From Pholiota molesta (taxonomy: Eukaryota; Basidiomycota; Agaricomycetes; Agaricales; Strophariaceae), in the NCBI GenBank assembly GCA_014925825.1, contig JACGCK010000132.1, positions 61,710-125,709 on the forward strand: a stretch of 64,000 bases of DNA, given 5' to 3'. Both the position numbers and the translations under genes were made by a program. The notes beneath the pieces were generated by a model. That model saw nothing but the letters and a program-made list of their open reading frames with translations. It ran no database searches and was not told where the DNA came from. The stretch's first letter is position 1. Each line of letters starts with the position of its first letter. Positions 11,197 to 21,149 of this stretch are shown one piece after another.

Positions 11197-11400
11197 GTCA
11201 AAAAATGAGTAAAGATCTCCGAAAACAACCGATAAGGTTTTTTGTGCGTCGGAAGAGATTTCAGAAGACGAAGAGGAAAGATAAGCTTTCCTTCGTCGAT
11301 ATATTGAAAGCTTATCTAAATGATGCTTATATAACGATCTTGCTTCCGACGCCTATCTTTAGCTTATCCTAAGATTAGCCCTACGGGCTCATCGCGGAAT
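11197..11400 (-). repeat. Ngaro split repeat A2
   Basis: 204-bp direct repeat of 17289-17492, from GTCAAAAAATGAG to ATCGCGGAAT. It abuts B1 at 11399-11400, giving the internal B1-A2 junction used in the circular-intermediate model of these elements. Confidence 0.9.
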
Positions 11401-11814
11401 AAGCTAACTTGGCTTGAGTTCCACCAAGTGTGGGTGAAGGATGATATGAGAAATAATCAATGTGACAAATAATTTGACTTTAAATATATTATTAAGAGAA
11501 TATAGTATGTCACGAAAACCCAGTGCGGGTGTTCGTGTTGTGCCTGGGACTTTCGCGGGCTTTGCGAAAATTCGAAAATTCGGAGCTTTGAACCGAGCGC
11601 GTAGACCGACCGATTTGGCGGAGGGCGCGTGTTCAGAAAGACATCCGCATTGGACCGGGCCGGGTCGATGATCCGGCGCGCGGGTGATCCAAAAATATAT
11701 TCGGCATTCCAAATCCGGATTTCGAAAATGAAAGCCAAAAGCCCGAGAAAGTCCTGAGCGTCTGGACGAGCCGATTTGTGGCATGTGTATGCCGAGAACA
11801 AACCTGCTATACCA
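11399..11814 (-). repeat. Ngaro split repeat B1
   Basis: Internal copy of the B repeat, directly 3' of the recombinase frame on the coding strand. Confidence 0.9.
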
Positions 11815-12031
11815 ACCAGAGTGAAACTCACAACTGGTAGGTTGGACGAGGCATACATAAGCCCGAGTCCAGACTGGCACCCAACCCGAGTAGAGCTCTG
11901 GTTGGATTGTATATCTTACTAACAAGGTTCAGAGTTCAATGTCGCAATCATCATTTGGCCAAATGGTAAACGGTACAAATGCAGATGGAATGAGTATAAA
12001 TAATAAAGGTCCAAATGGTGAGTCTAAGTTT

Positions 12032-15000
12032 TTAAGCGTCCGTTAAACTGTCTAATAAGGATTGTGCTATATTATGATCAATATGAAAACGTTCGAAAAT
12101 GCTGGCCAATTCATCAACATGGATTTTTTTGTATGCCTTAGACGTGCTCATGGGTAAGATCTCCTCCATACGACGCCAGTATAAGAGGAAAGAAAGGGAA
12201 GTCCAGCCTCCGGTAGCAGCGACGACCTCGGGAGGAACACCGGCTAGTAGCAGCTCAACAGCACCACCAATACGGAAACTATGGCCGGAGACATGGGCCA
12301 ATGATGCCGATTTCCAGATAGAGGTGACAAAGTTTATGAATACGTGTTTGATCATGTTGCGATGGGCTCCGGATGGCAGACGATAGGCGAAGAGTGCGGC
12401 GGAGGATGGGATGTCCGCGTTGATATCCAGATGGTTGCGAAGAGCCCGACAAGGACATAAAGCGTCGTTACGACCAGTCAGGACTACCGTAGCACCTTCT
12501 TCTTTAGTGGTCTTGGTCCATGGGACACGGAAGTGCGCGGAATGTGTGCCATCCCGTAGGATACAGAATGAGACTCTGGGAAATGATAAGCAAGCAATAA
12601 AGGTCATAGATAAATAGCGTACGGAGATGACCGGAGGACATGATAGGATTCGTTGAATGAGGCCTCGACGGATATCGTCGTTTCGCCGAGTCGCCTGCAA
12701 CCCCAGAACGTGCAGAGAGCGACCGCCCATACGGCAGCATGGAAAGGATCTGATAAGGAGATAGCGCCACGTAGGCATGCGAGATGCTCTATAGAGATAG
12801 GCGTGCGAAGGGGGCGCTTGTGCTTAGCGCCCTCCTTGTTGGCCGCCTTACGCGCGAAGTCGACCCAGGGATCGTCCTCTCCATACCAAGGTGCGTGATT
12901 GACCAGGTGCCAGCTTCGAATACCGGATAACCAGCTCTTGACAACACCTCCAGTATGGAGGCCCTTGTGTTCAGCAACGAAAGCGCAGATGAGCGCGTAT
13001 GACGCCGGCATGCGATCTGCTTTGGGAATGGAGTACTTGTCGCAGAATTGGGTCCAACGGAGGAGGCCAGCAGCATATGATGATTTTGTCTGGGGTGCGA
13101 GGGCACCACGTATGCTCATAAGAACGGGATCAACAAGGATATCGGGAATGATGGTGCTGAGATGTGAACGGTGCTGGATTCCGAAGGGAGTATCCCAAGC
13201 GAATAGGCGATCCGCAGCCGCGACATGGGGCCGAAGGGAGCTCGCGACGATTTCGCAGCCAGCTTTTGGTTTCCGAGGCTTGATGGTGCGAGATGCCGCA
13301 GTAGGAGGTGGATAATTCGTGAAAACAGCCGGATGGGTTGGGATGGCGTGTAAAGATGATGATGCGGAGATGGGAGTAATGTTGTGAGAGGAGGGGTCAT
13401 TGGCCAGAGAAGATATGTCAGGATCATGAGGATGGGATGCCGAAATATTTTTAGTATTGTACAAGTGATTGGAAAAAGGAACTTCGAAGACGGAAACTTT
13501 GTTATGGGAAATAATAGAACTAGAAACAGGAGAAGTATGTGCTATGGGAGTCAGATGTGCAAACGGATTGATACTGAAAATATGAGATGACGTGGGGCGC
13601 GGAGAAGATAAAGAGACTTCACCCACGTCTCTCTCGACAACACATGCTGCCGAAAAGATGAAAGGATTTAAACTAGACATAAGTAAAACAATTACGAAGC
13701 TCATCTGGGAGCGTGAAAGATACGGAAATAAGCTGTCCTGTGACCCTGATTCTCCGCGCGAGATAGGGTCGGCAGGATTTGCGGCAGATGCAACATATAC
13801 GAATTCTGGAGTGATAAATAAGGGAAGAAGCACGGAGTAAGTGCGCCTGACGGAGAGATTAATGTGGTGGTTGCGGCTGCGTCCTTTGTCCAGGGCGCCG
13901 ATTGTGCCATTGTTGTCGGAATGAATGATCAATCGAACATCATGAAGCCCTCGAGCCTCTAAGAAATAGACCAGCAGTTCTATTGCACTGTTTCAAGCCA
14001 GCAAATATCCCTGCCGGGGATCTTCCAAGAAGAACGAAGGTGGAAGGCAGCCCATTCGTCGCCTATAATAATACCGATACCCCACGATGTCGACGCGTCA
14101 ACGAATAATCCGAGATCGATGGCGACACCTCGAGGACGCAGCGGCCTTGAGACGCCGGCAACGGCAAGGGTGGCAGACCACCATTTGAGGTCGGTGATGA
14201 GGGATGGTGGTGGGAATCGGATAGCATAGTCGTTGTTGGAAGGGAATGTCGAGGCGAAGTTGGATAAGGATGCGAGACGGGAGCGGCCTGCGATGTATAC
14301 GAACGATATGTGACATAAAGATCCGTGGATTTTTTGAACGTCGAGCAGATGGCAAGGATGTCGTTCGAACCTGTCAACAAACTGCCGAACACGATCCAAA
14401 AACTTGAAACGCTTCTCGTCCGTGAGGGTGACCAGCTTGTTAGGGATGTCCCACTGGAATCCGATGAATGTTGTGACGAATTTGAATGTATCGTCGCCCT
14501 TCTCTTCATGCCAAGGAATGCCCAGAGGGGCGATGCGACGAAGCATTTCGTCTCTGTCATAGTCATACGAATAATCGCCGTCGGTGAAGGTTCCCGCTGG
14601 TGATGGAAAACGAAAAGCGTTTAGATCATCTTCGTATTTTGGAACAGGTGCGACGCCTTCGGCCGCCCATATGTGAATGGCCGCGTTGGCTGGCTGGCTG
14701 GAATTGCTGCTCGCGCAAGCAGCGCCGAAAGGATGGGCGTGATCGATGAAGAATTCGTGCGGCAAACCTTGCACGACGAGCCAAGGCTTGTGGGATGGGT
14801 GGACAGGGCAAGTCCGATGGAATTTGGCAATGTCCAGGGTACAGACTTGAGCGCCCGGGGGCGCTTGAGCGATCTGATAAAGATAATGTGATGAGTAATG
14901 AACTCGATAGATGAGATTGAGACGATAAGGAAATGAAGGAGTGTATGGATAGATAGTATGTATAGAAATAGGATATCATATGGATGGATGGTTTATCGTG

Positions 15001-15790
15001 TGCGGATGTCGCGATAAGGTGATAATATCGGGGATAAATCGAACGTTCGAATATCGAGCGTCGACGGGTAACGCGGATGCGCAAATACCCAAAATGCATA
15101 GATAAGAAAACCAGACACTCGCACTAAGCGCAGAGAATCGGTGTAAAGGTGTGTATGATCGAAATTGGGGGAAAATGTAAAGAAGTTGGAAGGAGACTCA
15201 CGATGTCTGCTACTAACGATGCGGTGTCGAATCTAGTAGGAAAATCTTCCTTTTTGATATGTGAGTTTACCGACTCGTGGAATTTGGTGCTCTTGGAGAG
15301 GTGACGGCAGATACGAATTTTGTCTGGGATGTCGCCGGGTTGAGGTTGTATGACGGCGATGATGGGAGATGCGTAAAATGGGCCGCGAAGGGTCGATTCG
15401 ACCTCTTCGCGTGTATAGGGTCCTGACATGCGACCGGCAGCGACCTCCTTGCGGAGATACTCCTGTATAGCGTCAGTATGTTCGAAGAATGAAGGATTCT
15501 GAGGTAAAATAACAGTCTTGGTGATATTGGGCATACGCCCTAAAGGAAAGCCGTGCGTGAGATTGTTGATAAGTAAAGGATATGAAAGAGAAAGATTGTG
15601 TTTGTCTAAAAAGGAAGCGAACGCGGATGTGTTGTATGGATGGATGACTCGAGAAAAGACTTCTTCGTTAATGTGCAGTAAGGGATTAAAAGACGGTCTA
15701 TGGATGATTGAAGAGGAAAAATCAGTATATGTAAGAAAAGGAGGATGTAAAAATTTAGAGAAATCTTCAGGATTCAGAGGGGCGGGAACG
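12032..15790 (-). pseudogene. Ngaro pol: reverse transcriptase, RNase H, tyrosine recombinase
   Basis: The pol frame opens near 15790, overlapping the end of gag in another frame, and ends at 12032. Order along the product: RT with the catalytic Y-x-D-D as KYEDDL (near 14640), RNase H with VDAS and HSDNNG, then a C-terminal tyrosine recombinase. The recombinase has an Arg in GCRRLGE, the H-x-x-R as GHSFR and the tyrosine in LLYWRR, which gives the R-H-R-Y set. Two probable spliceosomal introns interrupt it: 15201-14874 (GTGAGT...TTTATCAG, 328 nt) and 12622-12576 (GTACGC...TTTCCCAG, 47 nt). Both removals restore frame and conserved sequence. A one-base loss near 13984, inside the RNase H region, breaks the frame. 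Products would copy element RNA and integrate the DNA. Confidence 0.8.
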
Positions 15791-17226
15791 GCAAACCCAG
15801 GCGAAGGCGAAGTGGACCTTCCCGCAGAAAGAACAGATGTGCGCTCGCTCGTCCTTTGAGTGGGAGCAAGATGCTCGTTCTCCTTTGATATTGAACGGGA
15901 TGCATATTTCTTTGTTGTCGGGTCCGCGCAGGATTCGATCAGACGCGTATTTGCAGAAGGTCGGTTTTCCGTCGGCGGATTTTGGTGGAGTAGTATCGTT
16001 GGTGTGGAAAATGACGGTGTGCCCTCTCCGGCCGCATAGGATGCAGCAGGCAGAGAGGGCGGACTTCGAGCTGCTGGACGGAAAGGACGACGAGGATGTG
16101 GGGGGAGTCTGGGAAGAAGTGAACGAGTTCCCAGGACGCGAAAAGCGTCCGTTACTGCCGCCGCTGCGCGGTGGGAACTGTACCTGGCCCGATGGTTTGG
16201 CCATAGCTTGTATGGCGGCCTGGGTCCGGGTCCAATGGATGTTCTGATTTAGAAATAAGATAGCGCTCGGCATAGTGAGCCGCGCTGTAATCTTTTTCTG
16301 GCTCCGGAATTCTTGGCGAAGTTCAAGCTCCAGAGATTTCCATGCATCATAGGTCTCGTCTTTGTCTATTTGAGAATTAAAGAAATTAAAATGATTAGAA
16401 TACCAGCCGGCAAAACTGCCATCTGGTCCAGCTTTGTCACGTTCTGTTGGAATCTGTACATTGCCAGCAAGCTTCCCCCCACTGGCTGCATGTCAAAGAA
16501 AGTTCTGATCCGAGTTTATTTGACAACTTCGCGATGTCAAGGATCTGTAACCCTTTGGTCGTGCCGACCAATGGGTTTGATTTCACCGTATCCAGCATAG
16601 CTGCGTTGTCAATTATGTAACGCAGATTTTGTTCAAGAAAAAGGAAGAGGAATAGAAACACATCCTCGGTATCAAACATAATTTGGGGAAAAATTAATTG
16701 AGACGGAATGCCGACGACACGGGGCGCGATGTCATCCCGGTCATGCAGCGCCGCTTTGCGAGTCTAGCCTCGATGGCCTTCTCGACAAAATCCGTAGCCG
16801 CGGGTCTTTTAGATGATTGGCTCTCACCGGAATGGTCTTCTGAATTGCCGCGAGGCGCTTTGACACGGAGACGGGTATGACATCCTTGTAATAACTGCGG
16901 ATGTTGTCATCCAAGAGATCGGAGATTTCTTCGTCACTGATAGTGATCAAAGAAGCCGCCTCCGAGCCAGCAACGGGATGATTGGTTGCATCCCAGGCAT
17001 GTTCCAAGGTCTTTTTCATTCGAGAAATATTAGCAAGCTCGATATTTTTATTTGTTTCCAATTTATTGAATAAAGAAAGATTTTTGAGCATAGCTACCAC
17101 CTCAGGATTGATGTGAGTACGGTGTACCCTGATATTTTGCTGTTCAGGTGGTACAACTTGTTGTTGTCCAGCTTGGCCACCAGGATTGGGCCCGGGAGCA
17201 TCATGCGGAGCAATCCCTTCAACCAT
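15767..17226 (-). pseudogene. Ngaro gag-like region with zinc-finger motifs, frameshifted
   Basis: A frame from the ATG at 17226 to 16741 encodes a Gln/Pro-rich start and a helical region. The reading then continues in other frames (16740 to about 16440) and resumes at 16273-15767. That last part has a Ser-rich stretch and Cys/His motifs, CCILCGRRGHT and HICSFCGKVHFAF, that resemble nucleic-acid-binding zinc fingers of retroelement gag proteins. The need for at least two frame changes means either decay or introns I could not place. Position at the 5' end of the element, before pol, fits gag. Confidence 0.6.
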
Positions 17227-17288
17227 GGGTGAAAATGGATAAAAATGGAGATATGTATGTAAAAAGGTGGAGACTTTTGGGAAATGAA

Positions 17289-17492
17289 GTCAAAAAATGA
17301 GTAAAGATCTCCGAAAACAACCGATAAGGTTTTTTGTGCGTCGGAAGAGATTTCAGAAGACGAAGAGGAAAGATAAGCTTTCCTTCGTCGATATATTGAA
17401 AGCTTATCTAAATGATGCTTATATAACGATCTTGCTTCCGACGCCTATCTTTAGCTTATCCTAAGATTAGCCCTACGGGCTCATCGCGGAAT
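17289..17492 (-). repeat. Ngaro split repeat A1
   Basis: Outer 5' repeat of the element on the coding strand, matching A2 along its whole 204 bp. The next host base after the element is at 17493. Confidence 0.9.
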
Positions 17493-17638
17493 TATGCAAC
17501 GTTCATAGCATGTTGATAGCATGTTTGGGACAGTCTCCGAGGTGTACATAAGCAGGCCATGTAATAGTAGCGAAGCAAGTGAGTTTGAATCAGACACCAA
17601 ATTACTATCCCAGCCCAGCCGTGTACCCTCTGAACTAC

Positions 17639-18838
17639 CTAAACCCACAGATCATGCAAGGACTGAAGGTGATTAAGGTTCTCATCACCAGCAGTTTCGT
17701 ATGTACGTGACTGCTGAACAAAGTTAACTCCGGGTTCCAATACGTGTACCTCACTCCTCGCGCCGCGCACTAGCACAGCCCATATGAACTCTTCCGTGTC
17801 GAGATTTCTCTGGTAGTTTCGTCCCCATTGCATGTAACGGTCAAGTTGGGCTGCATCCTCCATAAAGGTATCGGAGTTTCTCTTCATTTCGACGATCAAG
17901 AAAGGGACATCGCCTTGCAAATCTGCCGTGGATTTGCTGACAAGGAAGTCCGGGTTGTCGTCCTTCGGGGATGTACGAACTCTCTGACCGTACGAGTCAG
18001 TCGAAGATCCACGGATGTCCGCGGTTTGTAGACGAGCTTGGGGCTTTACGAGGAAGCCTTCGATTGCTGGGAAATAGCACGTGAGCAACGCGTAGGTTGG
18101 GCCATATAGCGACGCTTCGTAATGAACGTCGATGGCATTAAGCCCCTGAAAACGTTCCAAAAGCCAGGCTGGGACGACGCCCGCACCGGGTGGAACAGGA
18201 TTACGATGAAGGTCATGAAGGCGCTGATGCGTGTTGCGAATATTTGGACCACCAGTTACATAAAACTCCTGTCGTGTCATATTAAGAGATCCGGGTTTCA
18301 GTTCAAAGGTCTCGCAGTTGCCTCCCAGAACAAGCACAGCCAAGATTTTGACGATGTTTTGAGGTCCAGCTGCCGCCTGGTAAGTTCGTGCCCATTTTAT
18401 GTAGCGCTCTATCTGCCTGTAGTCAGCCGCATAGGATCGATTGTTTCTCTTTATTTCGTAGATGATGATGGGTATGTCACCATGCAGGTTTCCGCTGGCT
18501 GTACTGACAAGGAAGTCTGGATTGTCATCCCTGTCGGACGTACCAACAGTCTGATCGTATGAGTCGACGGAAGTACGCTGGCCCGGCTCTGGTGCCTCCC
18601 TCAAGCGACATTGCGGCTTGATCATGAACCCTTCGTCCGCAGGGAAATAGCAGTGAAGGAACATCCCGATAGGGCCATAAAAAGAGGCTTCGTAATGAAT
18701 CGGTTTTTTATTGAGGCTTTGAATACGCTGTTGCAGCCAGAGGGGGATCGTTACGAGAGGCGGATTCGCTGCAGGTGCGTTGACACTAGAAACTCTTAGC
18801 ACTATATAGAAGAAAACAGGTGGTATTACTCACTTCAT
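17639..18838 (-). CDS. Tandem-domain PD-(D/E)XK nuclease-like protein
   Basis: ATG at 18838-18836, a 48-nt intron (18833-18786, GTGAGT...TTTCTAG), then one long exon to the stop at 17639, about 383 aa. The same ATG-AA-intron design is kept in the decayed copy at 5671, which supports this start. The protein is two similar ~190-aa domains in tandem. Each has a W-L start, HYEAS(F/L)YGP, CYFPA.EGF, (I/V)KPQ.RL, then DDNPDFLVS, a strand ending in E-(I/M)-K-R, and a helical R-Y-(I/M)-x-W-(A/G)-R-x-Y-Q block. PDF followed ~15-20 residues later by E-x-K is the signature layout of the PD-(D/E)XK fold, and HYEA could supply the upstream acid. Both domains keep all these residues. Nuclease activity is inferred from motif spacing only; no substrate or partner is evident. 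Confidence 0.7.
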
Positions 18839-18839
18839 C

Positions 18840-19700
18840 GTCGTCTAGGGTATTCAGATTCGAGGACAGTGAGGGGGAATAGTGGAAAGAATATCTTGTG
18901 TCACATCCTTGGTCCTGGGCCTCATCATTTTATACTCTTCGTTTAGGGGGCTCAACAGAAATTCGCCGAAAGGTGATAGTGATTCGATGTTTGCGACTGA
19001 CACTGTGACGATTCAAGCACGAATGCTACACAAACAACAGTCCCCAGTTGGCTAGATTGCCGCCTACCAGGGAGCGGATAGAGAGTCCGCTGTGCAGGCG
19101 AAATTAGGATACCTTGTACAAGATTTGGGTTGCGCCGGAATCCTAAAACGCATGGGAGACGGCTAGACACCATCGATAACTGGCAATTGAATATCGAAGC
19201 ACAGATAAACCGTCAAAGTTTGTACAAATCTGGCATTGTGTACGTTTTTTTTGCTTCGCGTATCCGATGAATATCCGTCGAGTGCCTTGTTATCTTCAAT
19301 TAGCCAATGGAATGGTGAGTTTGGTATCTCCTCAGCGGTCCTTCTGTCGACACATTGAGTCACCTCGGGTAAACAGCCGTCAGCCATTTGTCGACGCTTG
19401 AGAGTTCTCAAAAAGCTTTTTCGCAACAAGGGCGACAAGACAATGGAATACGAAGCAAGCCACTGATGTTCTTTTCAGACTATTATTTAGATTCCGAAGA
19501 TCAGCAACCTGATTTCTCTCATGATCCATCGTCAACCTTGAACAATTATCGCGATGCGTTTGGTCAACCAACAGATTAGGGCAAAGAAGGCAGAGGAAGA
19601 ATCCGGCCGATGTGTGAGTGGATTTTAATATCTACTAATCTGACTCCATGGTTGATTTACACACCGCCGGCAACGCGAACGATGTATGTTAATGATAAAT
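18840..19700 (+). repeat. Spacer upstream of nuclease-like gene, copy of 5690-6540
   Basis: No gene is seen. It is the second copy of the inter-gene spacer of the triplicated module and leads into the promoter of small-gene copy 3. Confidence 0.6.
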
Positions 19701-20097
19701 CATCATTGTTCCTTGTAGAAACGTCTATTCATATTGTAATTACGCTTGACTCGTGATTCTTTTTCTTTTCGTGGGGGTCACTTGTATCCTTCATGTACGT
19801 TCCTCGTCTTCTAGACTCTGTGACTTTCATCGGAAGCAGCCATCAGATAGCCCGGACAAGAGACGTGGGTCGGAAAACACAACAAAAGAGCAAGGCCAGA
19901 GCAAGGTCATGACTCCAAGGCAACAAAGCGCAAAGAAGCGGTGTTTATCCAAGGAGTAGTTCAGGGTTGCGCCCAATCAACAATCTTAATATGAGTCCCA
20001 CGCCAGCGTACATATATACAGATGTAGCAACATTCCCATCAGGTCCATCACCTCTCTCTCACCACTCTACGATTTTCTACTCGAAGTATTCTTCCCC

Positions 20098-20162
20098 GTA
20101 AGTCGCTCTCCAATAGGCATCGCATAGCGTCCGCTCAACCATCCCAATTGTTATTCGTCTAG
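20098..20162 (+). other. 5' UTR intron of small-gene copy 3
   Basis: GTAAGTCGCT...TTCGTCTAG, 65 nt, same position relative to the ATG as in copies 1 and 2. Confidence 0.65.
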
Positions 20163-20165
20163 AAC

Positions 20166-20622
20166 ATGCCCTGTTACATCAATGGCTACTTCATGACGTT
20201 CCATGAAGCGCGCAAACTTGGCAGGCAGCTCAAAATCGACGTCGGCGAAGACAACATGCACCACAACATGCACCTCGAGATCGTCATCAATGACTGGCTG
20301 GCCAACACAACAAGCTCGAAACGAAATCGGCGCTCATCGACTGGCCCCCCGGAAGTATGAAAGATGGCATTGTCTTCATCACCCACTTTCGGCGTTGGGA
20401 GCCACCGCGCGAAGACCTAGACGAGCCGCGCGAGGAGGATCTAAGATCAAAGCGTGGTTGGAGAGCTTCGGTGTGGAGGGCTTGCAGTGGGTTTCGATGT
20501 GGGATGAGGGAGGCTCGATCACATTGGATGGGACGAAGCCGCGCAGATCGTATCCCGAAGGGATGGACCCGGTGCCTATCTCATATTACGGTAATCCTTT
20601 CGAGACCAACCCTTCGGAATGA
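20166..20622 (+). pseudogene. Small conserved protein, frameshifted copy 3
   Basis: This aligns end to end with the genes at 2267 and 7074, starting MPCYINGYFM and ending in a Pro/Ser tail with a stop at 20620-20622. Two single-base losses break it. One is in the run GCCAACACAACAAG (near 20308), where copy 1 has one more base; the other is in GAGGATCTAAGATC (near 20440), where copy 1 has CTGAAG. Between the two the frame is wrong for about 45 codons, and stops follow in the original frame. The remaining sequence is well conserved, so inactivation looks recent, or one or both shifts are assembly errors. Confidence 0.7.
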
Positions 20623-21040
20623 TTGTGAAATGTTTGGTATCATTGCCATGTCAAATATAAGTACCTCTGATACTAGTGCATTATTCTACATTTCATGTCC
20701 TTAAATCAATGCGGCATGGCGAACATCATTCAAAGACTGCTTCGGGCCCAAAGTGGTGCTCATAATGTCAAGCTACGTCAAGCGAAGATGAGTCATGATC
20801 ACTAAAAGTGAGGACGCGACTGATTAGTGAAGATCAATAATGAATGCGCTCAATCATGACGGGCAATAAATTTACCTTGCCAGGAGGGCAACATAGATAG
20901 AAAAGAAAGTTGTTGCGCAAGAACGTCGCGACTGAATCCAGGATAGATAAAGAAAACACGAGTTGCCAGGCAGAGCAGAACTCGCAGCACCCCATCCACA
21001 AGAACAGCCTCGAGTCATAAGCCATTTCGGTGGATGACGA
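20623..21040. other. 3' flank of copy 3 and spacer
   Basis: Conserved 3' flank with copy 1 to about 20720, then a spacer that partly matches 7690-7830. No gene recognised. Confidence 0.5.
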
Positions 21041-21054
21041 AGGTGGCCGAACGA

Positions 21055-21093
21055 GATAAGATAAGATTCTCCCACGTGATGATGGGATTACGC
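21055..21093 (+). promoter_or_regulatory. HECT gene promoter motifs
   Basis: GATAAGATAAGATT (21055-21068) and CACGTGATGATGGGATTACG (21073-21092) lie 57-95 bases before the ATG and are preserved in the unit-1 pseudogene at 3164-3202. Role inferred. Confidence 0.5.
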
Positions 21094-21149
21094 ACTTGCC
21101 TGCGCTGTGCCACTGTTAGTCGTCGCTCAACCCTTTCTCCTCTACCACC

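Larger units (their letters stand above)
10753..17492 (-). mobile_element. Ngaro-like tyrosine-recombinase retrotransposon, 6.7 kb
   Basis: Read on the minus strand the element is A1 (17492-17289) - gag-like and RT/RNase H/YR frames - B1 (11814-11399) - A2 (11400-11197) - B2 (11169-10753). The 204-bp A copies and the ~416-bp B copies look identical or nearly so. This split-direct-repeat order, with RT, RNase H and a tyrosine recombinase and no visible methyltransferase, is what is known for Ngaro elements of the DIRS order. There is no target duplication, as expected for YR integration. A2 and B2 are separated by 27 bp. The coding part has at least one frameshift in pol and more in gag, so this copy is probably defective. 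The near-identity of the repeats suggests recent insertion. Confidence 0.9.

Noticed and set aside
10753..11814. LTR retrotransposon or solo LTR pair from the two ~416-bp direct repeats
   Set aside because: They lack TG...CA ends and a target duplication, and the second repeat pair plus tyrosine recombinase fit split direct repeats of a Ngaro element.
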